Part shown: positions 31,946 through 39,705 of the stretch, one piece after another
How the letters are laid out: every line of letters begins with the position of its first letter
Position numbering within the stretch: the stretch's first letter is position 1
NCBI GenBank assembly: GCA_021405315.1
Contig: QWIH01000010.1
Coordinates: 1 to 64,000 of the forward strand
DNA: 64,000 bases
Reading direction: 5' to 3'
Source of the DNA: Leptolyngbya sp. PLA1
GTDB taxonomy: Bacteria > Planctomycetota > Phycisphaerae > Phycisphaerales > UBA1924
Position numbers and translations under genes: made by a program
The notes under the pieces: model-generated
The model's database searches: none
What the model saw: the letters and a program-made list of their open reading frames with translations, nothing else
Told to the model about the DNA's origin: nothing

Positions 31946-33181
31946 ATGTCCGAAGGTCACCAGCCCCACGGGAAGTTCGCCACACGCTGCATCCACGCCG
32001 GCCAGGCCCCCGATCCGACCACGGGGGCGATCATGACGCCGGTGTACATGACGTCGACGTTCGTGCAGGCGTCCCCGGGGGTGTTTAAGGACGGGTACGA
32101 CTACGCGAGGTCGAAGAACCCGACGCGAACGGCGCTGGAAGCGAACCTCGCCGCGTTGGAGGACGCCGGGCCCGATGGCGCCGGGATGGTCTTCTCGAGC
32201 GGGCTGGCCGCGATGGACTGCGTGCTGCACCAGTTGCGGGCCGGGGACCATGTGGTGCTCTCGGACGACGTGTACGGCGGGACGTTCCGACAACTCGACA
32301 AGGTCTACCGGCACCTGGGGCTTGAGGTGACCCGGGTGGACATGACGAACCTGGACCTTCTGCGGGGCGCGATGAAGCCTGCGACGAGGCTCGTGTGGCT
32401 GGAGACGCCAAGCAACCCCATGCTGAAGGTGATCGACATCGCGGGGGTGAAGCGCGTGGTGGATGGCGCCAGCCCGGCCCCCGCGAGCGGCGTGCGCAGC
32501 AGCGAACTGGGCCCGCTGGGGACGCCCATCGAGAGGCCCCTGCTGCTGGTGGACAACACCTTCGCGTCCCCGTACCTGCAGAATCCGCTGACGCTGGGCG
32601 CGGACATCGTGCTGCACTCGTGCACGAAGTACATCGGGGGGCACAGCGACCTGGTGGCTGGGGCGCTGGTGACGCGGAGCGCGGCGCTGGCGGACCGCCT
32701 GAAGTACGTGCAGAACGCCGTGGGGGCCGTGCCGGGCGCGATGGACTGCTTCATGATGCTCCGGAGCACCAAGACGCTCCACGTGCGCATGCAGCGGCAC
32801 TGCGACAATGCCATGACCATCGCCCAGTGGCTGGAGAAGCACCCGAAGATCCAGAGGGTGATCTACCCCGGGCTGGCAAGCCACCCTCAGCACGCGCTCG
32901 CGTCGAAGCAGATGCGGGCGTTCGGCGGGATGATCTCCGTGGTGGTGAAGGGCGGGCTCGCGCCCTCTCGCCAGATGCTCGAGCGGGTCAGGCTGTTCAG
33001 TCTCGCGGAGTCGCTGGGGGGAGTGGAGTCGCTGATCGAGCACCCGGCGATCATGACGCACGCGAGCATCCCCGCGGAGGCACGGCGCGTCCTGGGCATC
33101 GACGACGGGCTCGTCCGGCTGTCGGTGGGCATCGAGGACGTGAACGACCTGGTCGCGGACCTCGAGCAGTCGCTCCGCTGA
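31946..33181 (+). CDS. Cystathionine gamma-synthase/lyase family PLP enzyme
   Basis: Trans-sulfuration enzyme of 411 residues (Cys/Met metabolism PLP family). Signatures: FATRCIHAGQAPDPTTGAIM at the start, YDYARSKNPTRTALEANLAA, VFSSGLAAMDCVL (cofactor loop), VWLETPSNPMLKVIDIAGV, LVDNTFASPYLQNPL (the Asp binding the PLP nitrogen) and LHSCTKYIGGHSDLVAGA with the Schiff-base Lys. The end VRLSVGIEDVNDLVADLEQS is typical. Synthase, gamma-lyase and beta-lyase cannot be told apart reliably from sequence alone. A linker of about 15 residues (GASPAPASGVRSSELG) is inserted before the LVDNTF strand. GAGGAG lies 6 bases before the ATG. It is transcribed alone. Confidence 0.94.
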   Translation: MSEGHQPHGKFATRCIHAGQAPDPTTGAIMTPVYMTSTFVQASPGVFKDGYDYARSKNPTRTALEANLAALEDAGPDGAGMVFSSGLAAMDCVLHQLRAGDHVVLSDDVYGGTFRQLDKVYRHLGLEVTRVDMTNLDLLRGAMKPATRLVWLETPSNPMLKVIDIAGVKRVVDGASPAPASGVRSSELGPLGTPIERPLLLVDNTFASPYLQNPLTLGADIVLHSCTKYIGGHSDLVAGALVTRSAALADRLKYVQNAVGAVPGAMDCFMMLRSTKTLHVRMQRHCDNAMTIAQWLEKHPKIQRVIYPGLASHPQHALASKQMRAFGGMISVVVKGGLAPSRQMLERVRLFSLAESLGGVESLIEHPAIMTHASIPAEARRVLGIDDGLVRLSVGIEDVNDLVADLEQSLR

Positions 33182-33187
33182 GAGGCG

Positions 33188-33856
33188 TCAGCGGGCGCGG
33201 GCGGCGCGGCGCTTGCGGCCCGTGGGCTCGCCCGTGATCGGGTTGGTGAAGTGCTTCTCCTGCACGGGCACGACGTGGGTGAGGATCTGGTCGAGCACGG
33301 CGGCGGGTGAGCCGGTGGCCTCGACCTCGCGGATGATCGCGCGAGGATAGAACTTCAGGACGGGGAAGGTCTCCCGCTCGTAGACCTCCCAGCGCTTGCG
33401 GATGACTTCTTCCTTGGCGTCGTCGATGCGGTTTTCCTTCAGGGCCCGGCGGCGGAGGCGCTTGATCATCTCTTCCTTGTCCCGGCAGACGAGGTGGATG
33501 ATTTCCAGCACGTTGATGTATTTTTCGAGGAGGCGGGCCTGGGGCACGTTGCGGGGGATGCCGTCCAGGACCAGCAGGTCGGCGTGGGGCTTGTACTCCG
33601 AGAGGACGGTGCGGGCCTGCATGTTGCGGCGCCACATCTCCACGGTGACCTTGTCGGGCACGAGCAGGCCCTTGGACGAGTAGCGCAGGAACGTGCGCCC
33701 CAGGTCGGAGGTGGTGTCGAGGGTCCTGAAGACCTCGCCGCAGGAGAGGTGGTAGAAGCCCGGGATCTGCCCGAGGATCTTGCCCTGGGTTCCCTTGCCC
33801 GCACCGGGGGCGCCGAAGAGGAGGATCGTCTGAAAGCGGGTGGCTTTGTCGCTCAT
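33188..33856 (-). CDS. adk: Adenylate kinase
   Basis: Nucleoside monophosphate kinase of 222 residues that balances ATP, ADP and AMP. The P-loop is FGAPGAGKGTQGKILG (about 14-29), followed by the AMP-site CGEVFR segment and GLLVPDKVTVEMWRRNM. DLLVLDGIPRNVPQARLLEK holds the Asp-Gly-x-Pro-Arg core, with Ile where most have Phe. RRRALKENRIDDAKEEVIRK is a short lid without the zinc cysteines. The extended basic tail (GRKRRAARAR) is unusual. It is not next to secY/map as in many bacteria. It follows the racemase gene by 33 bp on the same strand. Confidence 0.92.
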   Translation of the reverse strand: MSDKATRFQTILLFGAPGAGKGTQGKILGQIPGFYHLSCGEVFRTLDTTSDLGRTFLRYSSKGLLVPDKVTVEMWRRNMQARTVLSEYKPHADLLVLDGIPRNVPQARLLEKYINVLEIIHLVCRDKEEMIKRLRRRALKENRIDDAKEEVIRKRWEVYERETFPVLKFYPRAIIREVEATGSPAAVLDQILTHVVPVQEKHFTNPITGEPTGRKRRAARAR

Positions 33857-33889
33857 GTCGCGTGCTTCGGATGGGTGGTGGTGGGTCGG

Positions 33890-34582
33890 TCAGACGGGTA
33901 GGGAGCGCCGAACGGCGGCCTCCGCGAGGATGTCCGCGGCGTCGTAGACGGGGAGGGTGGAGTTTTCCCGGGTGATGAGCATGGGGGCCTCGCTGCACGC
34001 GAGGATCACGCCGTCGCAACCCTTGGCGGCGAAGTGGTTGATGATGCGGAGGACCTGAAGGCGGCTCTCGGGTCGGATCTCGCCGTAGATGAGCTCCCCG
34101 AAGATGATCTGCTCGAGGGCTGCGGCCTCGTCAGGCTCTGGGGCCGCCACGCGGATGCCGCGCACGCCGAGGTGGGTCTGGTAGGTGGAGGAGTTGGAGA
34201 CGAGCTGCGTTCCGATGATCCCGAGGCGTGAGCGCTTGTCGCGGGCTGCAGCCTCGGCGACGAGATCGGTCATGGCGAGCCATGGGATGGGGCTTCCGAC
34301 CTCGGCCATCTGCAGGGCGTGCTGGACGACGTTATCGGGGCAGACGCAGCACTGCGCGCCGCAGCGGTGGAGGAGATCGGCGGAGCGGCGGAGCAGGCGG
34401 TCCACGGCGTGCCAGTCGTTCTGCCGGATGGCGTCGAGGTAGAGCGAGAGCGGCTCATTGTGGATGGTGATGCGGGGCTGCTCGCGCGGGCTGTGGAGGC
34501 GGCTGGCCCAGCGTGTGACCTGCTGGTAGAAGAGGGCCGCGCCCTCGGGGCTGACGCCGACGATGCCGATGTGCGTGGGCAC
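33890..34582 (-). CDS. Aspartate/glutamate racemase family protein
   Basis: Protein of about 230 residues from GTG 34582, which precedes the first strand THIGIVGVSPEGAALFYQQV. Cofactor-independent racemases use two cysteines. Here the first lies in GAQCCVCPDNVVQHAL, where the usual Cys-Asn-Thr is replaced by Cys-Pro-Asp-Asn, and the second in GVILACSEAPMLI, matching the normal Gly-Cys-Thr-Glu site with Ser for Thr. SRLGIIGTQLVSNSSTYQTH is the conserved middle segment. It is probably an amino-acid racemase, possibly supplying D-amino acids to the wall, though the altered first site makes substrate and activity uncertain. It lies upstream of adk. Confidence 0.85.
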   Translation of the reverse strand: MPTHIGIVGVSPEGAALFYQQVTRWASRLHSPREQPRITIHNEPLSLYLDAIRQNDWHAVDRLLRRSADLLHRCGAQCCVCPDNVVQHALQMAEVGSPIPWLAMTDLVAEAAARDKRSRLGIIGTQLVSNSSTYQTHLGVRGIRVAAPEPDEAAALEQIIFGELIYGEIRPESRLQVLRIINHFAAKGCDGVILACSEAPMLITRENSTLPVYDAADILAEAAVRRSLPV

Positions 34583-34671
34583 GGGTGGAGGGTAGCCCCG
34601 GGCGCGGGGCGCGATCGGGCGTGACCCCGCGTGACGGGGCAACGCGAGGGGTGGGGGGCTATCTTCAGGCG

Positions 34672-35160
34672 ATGTCGAGGTCGAGTGATCCATTCGAGCT
34701 GCTCGGCCTGCCGCGCACGTTTGAGCTGGACTCGGAGCGTGTCCGGCGTGCGTACCTGCGCGCGGTGGCGGGGATTCACCCGGACGCCGGGGGCGAGGAT
34801 GAGGCGGCGTCGGCGATCAACGAGGCGCGGGAGACCCTGGCGGACCCGATGCGGCGGGCACGGGCGCTGCTGGGGGATGGCGGTGCGGGCACGGGCGGGG
34901 CGTTGCCTCCCGGGTTCCTGGCGGAGATGCTCGAACTGCGGGAGCGGATCGACGAGGATCTGAGGGCGGAGGGGGAGGGCGCGCGAGCCCGCTGGCGGGC
35001 GTGGGCCCGCCAGAGAGAGGACGAGCACGAGGCGCGCGTGGCCGCGATGTTCAGGGCGGGGGAGCAGGGCGCCGTGCCGGGCGAGCTCAACCGGTGGCGG
35101 TACGTGCGTCGGCTGATGGACCAGCTCGATCCCGCGACGCGTGCCGGTGGGCCGGACTGA
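34672..35160 (+). CDS. hscB: HscB-like J-domain co-chaperone
   Basis: Protein of 162 residues. DPFELLGLPRTFELDSERVR opens an HscB-type J domain, with the Hsp70-stimulating His-Pro-Asp in AGIHPDAGGEDEAASAINEA and then TLADPMRRARALLG. The second half, LPPGFLAEMLELRERIDEDL, is the C-terminal helical bundle that binds the scaffold IscU, so it should deliver iron-sulfur scaffold to an Hsp70. hscA, iscU and fdx are not in the window. The TGA overlaps the next ATG by one base (TGATG at 35158-35162), indicating translational coupling to the DUF21/CBS genes. Confidence 0.88.
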   Translation: MSRSSDPFELLGLPRTFELDSERVRRAYLRAVAGIHPDAGGEDEAASAINEARETLADPMRRARALLGDGGAGTGGALPPGFLAEMLELRERIDEDLRAEGEGARARWRAWARQREDEHEARVAAMFRAGEQGAVPGELNRWRYVRRLMDQLDPATRAGGPD

Positions 35161-36449
35161 TGAGCACGCTCCACCTCGTCATGGCGCTCCTGATGCTGCC
35201 GCTGGTCATGGTATCGGCGGCGTGTTCGGGGGCGGAGACGGCGCTCTTCGGCCTCACACAGGCCGACAAGATGAGGCTCCGCAAGAGCCACCCCAGGGTG
35301 CACGCGGCGGTGGGGGTGCTCCTGGCTCACCCGGGCGAGTTGCTGGTCACGATCCTGCTCACGAATGTCGCGGTGAACACGCTGCTGATGGTGTGCGGCA
35401 CGCTGATCGCGGGTGCGCTCCCGCCGGTGGGTGCGGCGGCGGTGGGCGTGGGTGTGGTGTTCGCGCTGATCGTCTTCGGAGAGATTGTGCCCAAGGCGTT
35501 GGCGGCGCTGCACCGGGAGAAGGCGCTTCGGGCGCTCGCGCTGCCCCTGAAGTGGTGGATGCTGCTGCTGGGGCCGCTCCGCACGGTGTCGAGCCGCTTT
35601 CTGATCTCGCCCCTGGTGCGGGTGCTGCACCCGCCGGAACGGCGGGCCTTCGCGCTGACATCGAGCGATCTCTCGGCGCTGCTGACGGTTGGGGCGGCGC
35701 AGGGAGTGCTGGACGAGGAGGAGCAGACGCTGCTGGACGACGTGGTGGGGCTCTCGACGGTTCGGGTCCGGGAGGCGATGACCCCCCGGGTGGACCTCCG
35801 CTGGCTGAGGGGCGACGCCTCGGCGCGGGAGTTGCTGGAAGCGGCGGGGCGGACGGGAAGGTCGAAGTTTCCGCTGTACGAAGGGGATGTGGACACGCCG
35901 ACGGTGCTGGGCGTGGTGCGCGTGCAGCGCGTGCTCGGGAGCCTGAACGCGGGCGTGCCGGCGGAGCGCATCAGGCTGCGCGAGGTCGCCGACCCGCTGC
36001 GGTTCGTGCCCGACCGAGCGAGGCTGGACCAGGTGCTGGACCACTTCCGCACGACGCGGAGCGACATCGCGATGTGCGTGAGTGAGACTGGGGACGTGAC
36101 GGGGCTTGTGACGCTGGACGACGTGGTGAGGCAGTTGCTGGGAGGGGCACGGGGAGAGAGCGTCTCTCCCCATCAGCAGGTGAGGCTGCGGGAACTCGGC
36201 GTGTGGGAGGTCTCGGGGCGTCTGCCCCTGCGGGACTGGGAGGACTACTTCGAACCGGGCGAGTTCGATCTGCCCCCGCACGTCTCGACGGTCGCCGGGC
36301 TGATCCTGTTCAAGCTGGGCCGGGTGCCGAAGGTGGGGGATGAGGTCGCCGTGGGCGGGGTGCGCCTGCGGGTGGAGGCCATGACCGGGCGCGTCATCGG
36401 CCTGGTGAGCGTGGGGCTGCGCGAAGCGCCGGAAGGAGGCTCCGCGTGA
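35160..36449 (+). CDS. CNNM (DUF21)/CBS-domain membrane protein, CorC-HlyC type
   Basis: Protein of 429 residues. The DUF21 transmembrane domain (about 1-185) has four hydrophobic segments, with SAACSGAETALFGLTQADKM and IVFGEIVPKALAALHREKA typical of CNNM magnesium/cobalt transport proteins. A CBS pair follows (about 200-330: REAMTPRVDLRWLRGD; GDVTGLVTLDDVVRQLLGG), then the C-terminal CorC_HlyC domain (HVSTVAGLILFKLGRVPKVG). Family members export Mg2+ or Co2+ or regulate such transport; 'hemolysin' in their names is historical. It is coupled to hscB upstream (1-base overlap) and to a second DUF21 gene downstream (4-base overlap). Confidence 0.92.
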   Translation: MSTLHLVMALLMLPLVMVSAACSGAETALFGLTQADKMRLRKSHPRVHAAVGVLLAHPGELLVTILLTNVAVNTLLMVCGTLIAGALPPVGAAAVGVGVVFALIVFGEIVPKALAALHREKALRALALPLKWWMLLLGPLRTVSSRFLISPLVRVLHPPERRAFALTSSDLSALLTVGAAQGVLDEEEQTLLDDVVGLSTVRVREAMTPRVDLRWLRGDASARELLEAAGRTGRSKFPLYEGDVDTPTVLGVVRVQRVLGSLNAGVPAERIRLREVADPLRFVPDRARLDQVLDHFRTTRSDIAMCVSETGDVTGLVTLDDVVRQLLGGARGESVSPHQQVRLRELGVWEVSGRLPLRDWEDYFEPGEFDLPPHVSTVAGLILFKLGRVPKVGDEVAVGGVRLRVEAMTGRVIGLVSVGLREAPEGGSA

Positions 36450-37438
36450 ATCCGATCCTGGAAGCCACGCTGTGGGCCCTCCTCTTCGTCGGTTCGATCG
36501 TCATGTCCGCGATGATCAGCGGGACGGAGATGGGGTGCTACTCGCTGAACAGGGTCCGGCTTCACGTGCGGGCCAACGCAACGCCCCCGGACCGACTCGC
36601 CCGGATGACCATGGAGGAAATCGCCCGGCCCGTCCGGCTGCTGATCACGGTGCTCGTGAGCAACAACATCGTGAACTACTTCGGTGCCATGGCGACGGCG
36701 GAACTGTTCTCGCGGAGCGGGCTGGGCGAGGCCGGGGTGGCGCTGGTGAGCACGTGCGTGCTGGCGCCGTTGCTCTTTGTGCTTGGCGAGGCCGTGCCCA
36801 AGGAACTGTTCAGGCTGGCGGCGGACCGGCTGACGCCCCGGATGGCGCCGCTGCTCCGCGGGCTGCGGGTCTTGCTGCAGGTTACGGGGGTGGTGGCGCT
36901 GATGAGCGGGGTGATCGCGCTGGTGGAGAAGGTGGCGGGCGTGCGGGCTCTGGAGGTGACCGACCCGAGGCAGCGCATGGCGCAACTGCTCAAAGAGGGG
37001 CATGGAGAGGGCGTGCTGTCGGAGGCGCAGGTGTCGCTGCTGGACCGGGCGATGCTCCTTCGGGGGATCACGGTGGGTGACGAGATGGTGCCCTGGGCGC
37101 TGGTGAGAGCGATCCCCGTGGAGGCGACGCGGGAGCGGGCGATGAAGCTGATCGGGCAGGTGCCCCACGCACGGATCGCGGTGGTGGACCGCGCGGGCCG
37201 GGTCGTCGGGATGCTGAGGCAGATCGACCTTCACCTGAGGCCGGAGGCTGCCCCGGCCGACCTGCTCGTGCAGCCGGCGAGGCTGACGAGGGACATGCGG
37301 ATCCGCGCGGCGCTGAGCGCGGTCGTGGAGTCCGCCGCGAAGGTGGGTGTGGTGCAGGACGCGGCGGGGCGCCCGGTCGGGCTCGTGACGCTGAAGGATC
37401 TGGTCGAGCCGCTGACGGGCGAACTCGCGGACCTGTAG
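36446..37438 (+). CDS. CNNM (DUF21)/CBS-domain membrane protein lacking CorC domain
   Basis: Protein of 330 residues, a shorter relative of the gene before it. The DUF21 domain has MISGTEMGCYSLNRVRLHVR, ITVLVSNNIVNYFGAMATAE and FVLGEAVPKELFRLAADRLT with about four membrane helices. A CBS pair follows (GDEMVPWALVRAIPVEATRE; VVQDAAGRPVGLVTLKDLVE) and the protein stops without the CorC_HlyC domain. Start GTG 36446 overlaps the previous stop by four bases (GTGA), and GGAGG lies just upstream, so the pair is translated together and may act as a heteromeric divalent-cation transporter. Confidence 0.9.
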   Translation: MNPILEATLWALLFVGSIVMSAMISGTEMGCYSLNRVRLHVRANATPPDRLARMTMEEIARPVRLLITVLVSNNIVNYFGAMATAELFSRSGLGEAGVALVSTCVLAPLLFVLGEAVPKELFRLAADRLTPRMAPLLRGLRVLLQVTGVVALMSGVIALVEKVAGVRALEVTDPRQRMAQLLKEGHGEGVLSEAQVSLLDRAMLLRGITVGDEMVPWALVRAIPVEATRERAMKLIGQVPHARIAVVDRAGRVVGMLRQIDLHLRPEAAPADLLVQPARLTRDMRIRAALSAVVESAAKVGVVQDAAGRPVGLVTLKDLVEPLTGELADL

Positions 37439-37487
37439 CGGGGCGGCCTGTGGAACGGGTGGGCGTGAAAGGCCGATATCGTTGTCC

Positions 37488-38000
37488 ATGGCGTCACGGG
37501 GCTCAAGGTCGCGCGGCAAGGGCGTGCTGATCGTCAGCGTGCTGCTCTTCGTGGTCTTCGGCGTGCTGGCCAGGTGGGGCGAGAGCAGGAGAAAGGAGCC
37601 GCTGCCCGCGTTCAGGCACGCCACGCTCACGGAGGCGAGGGACGCGGCGGCGGCGAGCGGGCTGCCCGTGCTCGTCTATGTCTCGGCGGACTGGTGCGCG
37701 CCCTGCACGCGGCTGCGGGCCGAGGCGCTGAGCGACCCCGAGATATCGAGGTGGATCCGCGAGAACACGCACGGCGTGATCCTCGACGCGACCACGCCCA
37801 ACCCGGAGGCGGCGGCCCTTCGGGTCTACACCATCCCGACGATGCTGGTCATGCGGGACGGTCAGATCGTGGCGAAGCTGGAGGGATACCGCGACACGGC
37901 GGCGTTCCGCCAGTGGCTTACCGGGGTCACGGGCGCCGTCGCGGACTGGAAGCACCGCAACCCGGGCGCCGTACAGCCGGCGGCTACTCAAGGGGGTTGA
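37488..38000 (+). CDS. Membrane-anchored thioredoxin-like protein
   Basis: Protein of 170 residues. A basic start precedes one hydrophobic helix (VLIVSVLLFVVFGVLARW, about 14-31), so the remainder faces the periplasm. The thioredoxin fold has LVYVSADWCAPCTRLRAEAL with the redox pair Cys-Ala-Pro-Cys and later YTIPTMLVMRDGQIVAKLEG with the cis-Pro. It could be a thiol-disulfide oxidoreductase for exported proteins or cytochrome c cysteines. A TTG at 37482 sits 9 bases after AAAGG and is an alternative start two codons earlier. The last 17 bases overlap the convergent DUF1015 gene. Confidence 0.9.
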   Translation: MASRGSRSRGKGVLIVSVLLFVVFGVLARWGESRRKEPLPAFRHATLTEARDAAAASGLPVLVYVSADWCAPCTRLRAEALSDPEISRWIRENTHGVILDATTPNPEAAALRVYTIPTMLVMRDGQIVAKLEGYRDTAAFRQWLTGVTGAVADWKHRNPGAVQPAATQGG

Positions 38001-39324
38001 TGAAGAGGCCCGTGGCGAGCTTCGGATAGAAGAAGGTGCTCTTCTGGGGCATGAGTTCACCGGCCCGGCTGACGTCCTTGACGGCGTCCAGGGGCGTGGG
38101 ATTGACGAGGACCGCAAGCTGGGCGAACTGCTTGCCCCCGCCGGCGCCCGTCTCCGCGCCGCTCACGATGTCCTGCACTTCCTTGAGGGTGTGAGGGAAG
38201 GCCCACTTGACGGGGTTGCCGGAGTTCAGGGCGGGCTGGCAGATCTGCTCGACGAGGACGTGCTGGCAGAAGGCGACAGAGAGGTCTCGCCACGCGCGGG
38301 GCTTGGCCGGGAAGCGGGCGGCCAGCGGATCGTCGGCGATCGGGGCGGCGATGAGCGCGGCGCCGGTCGCGGCGTCGAGCAGGCCGAAGCGGCGGGGTCC
38401 CATGGACGTGTCGGATTCGAGCGCCTTTCCGAGCGAGGCCAGGCCGCCGGGGACGGGCTTGGCGCGAATGTGGGCGGAGGCGGCCTTCTGGAAGGCGTCC
38501 CAGGAGTAGCCGGCCATGCCGCCCAGCACGCGGTGGGTGGGCCAGATCACCAGGCCCGGGTCGCTCATGCCGATGAGCACCATCATGCAGCGGCGTGCAG
38601 GGTGATCGACGGGGAGCGTTCCCAGAGACTCCAGCGACTTGAGGTAGTTGAGGCCGGTGTTATAGCGGTGGTGGCCATCGGCGATGAAGACATCCTCGCC
38701 CGCGAGCGCGTCCTGGTAGGCCCTGATGGTGGGGGCGTCCGTGATGTTCCAGACCTCGTGGAGGGTTCCGTCGTCGGTCGTGGCGCGCGTATCCGCGGGG
38801 CGGGAGGCCATGACCTTGGAGAGAAGGGCGGTGGCGAGCCCCCTCTCGTCGGCGTGGAGGCCGAAGATGGGGGAGAGCTGGGCGCGGGTGGCCTTCATGA
38901 GCGCCATGCGGTCTTCCTTGGGGCCACTGAAGGTCTCTTCGTGGGGCAGAATGCCGCCACCGGGGCGCGGACCGAAGGGGACGGTGTCGACGCAGGCGCA
39001 CATGCCGGAGCGGCGAACCTGGGCTCCCGACTGGCCTGTGAAGGTCTGGCGGTAGGCGTAGATGGTGGGTGTCGCGGCGCGCTTGAGCGTGCCGTCCCGG
39101 AGGAGAGCGCGGTACCTGTCTCCCGCGGCGGCGTAGGCGTCGGGCGGACCCAACTCCTTGGCGGGGGTGTGAGGGAGGTCGATCGCGACGATGTTGCGCG
39201 GGTCCTTGGCGAGCAGCCGCCGCTTCCCCTCGGCATCGAGCACGTCATACGGAGGGGCGACGAGAGCGGAGAGATCGCCGTGGGCGGCGAACTGGACGCC
39301 GGCGAAGGGATGAACGGTGGGCAT
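37984..39324 (-). CDS. DUF1015 family protein
   Basis: Protein of 446 residues matching the conserved bacterial DUF1015 family: PTVHPFAGVQFAAHGDLSAL, VAPPYDVLDAEGKRRLLAKD, NIVAIDLP, AGEDVFIADGHHRYNTGLNY and GLVIWPTHRVLGG. No reaction is established for this family. The conserved Asp-Gly-His-His-Arg suggests an active or ligand site. Cytosolic, with no signal. ATG 39324 is set by the conserved N-terminus; the frame stays open for another 2,010 codons upstream, but that is the antisense shadow of the giant gene. Its last 17 bases overlap the thioredoxin-like gene. Confidence 0.9.
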   Translation of the reverse strand: MPTVHPFAGVQFAAHGDLSALVAPPYDVLDAEGKRRLLAKDPRNIVAIDLPHTPAKELGPPDAYAAAGDRYRALLRDGTLKRAATPTIYAYRQTFTGQSGAQVRRSGMCACVDTVPFGPRPGGGILPHEETFSGPKEDRMALMKATRAQLSPIFGLHADERGLATALLSKVMASRPADTRATTDDGTLHEVWNITDAPTIRAYQDALAGEDVFIADGHHRYNTGLNYLKSLESLGTLPVDHPARRCMMVLIGMSDPGLVIWPTHRVLGGMAGYSWDAFQKAASAHIRAKPVPGGLASLGKALESDTSMGPRRFGLLDAATGAALIAAPIADDPLAARFPAKPRAWRDLSVAFCQHVLVEQICQPALNSGNPVKWAFPHTLKEVQDIVSGAETGAGGGKQFAQLAVLVNPTPLDAVKDVSRAGELMPQKSTFFYPKLATGLFINPLE

Positions 39325-39705
39325 GACGGATGTTACCCGGGGGGTGGTGGGGCAAGGCTGAGAAACGGGCGAGGCGGAGGCAACAGGCGGGGTCTTGGTG
39401 CGAAGGGAATGGACGGCGTTCGGAGTACGGTCGGACCCGGTGGACCTGACAATTTGTTCGGATTCAAATCGGGGTACTGGACGGCGAGCGGTGGACTTCG
39501 TTATGCTGGTGTCGGAAGAGCGGGTGCGGTGGTCGCGCTGCCTACGCCTCCGCGGCGATGGCGGTGAAAGCGCTGCCCGGAGCAGACTGACCGCCGCCGT
39601 TCGGAGCGAAAGCCCGACGGTCGCTCGGCTTGAGACACAGCAAGCGCAGCGCCGGAATGATCCGGCGCGTTCATGGAACTGGACAGAGTCTTTGTGGAGC
39701 CCGAC
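39325..39705. other. Intergenic region (381 bp) upstream of the giant surface-protein gene
   Basis: Divergent region between the DUF1015 gene and the giant gene. No convincing coding frame. It holds an AT-rich island at 39448-39470 (ttgttc, gattcaaatc) and a TATGCT at 39502-39507, either of which could belong to a promoter, then a GC-rich stretch and a perfect hairpin at 39649-39668. This would give a long leader for the giant gene's mRNA. Confidence 0.5.
39649..39668 (+). promoter_or_regulatory. Perfect hairpin in the leader of the giant gene
   Basis: GCGCCGGA (39649-39656) and TCCGGCGC (39661-39668) form an 8-bp stem with a 4-base ATGA loop, 37 bases before the chosen ATG at 39706. No U-tract follows. 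It may stabilise the mRNA or hide an upstream in-frame ATG at 39673. Confidence 0.5.
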
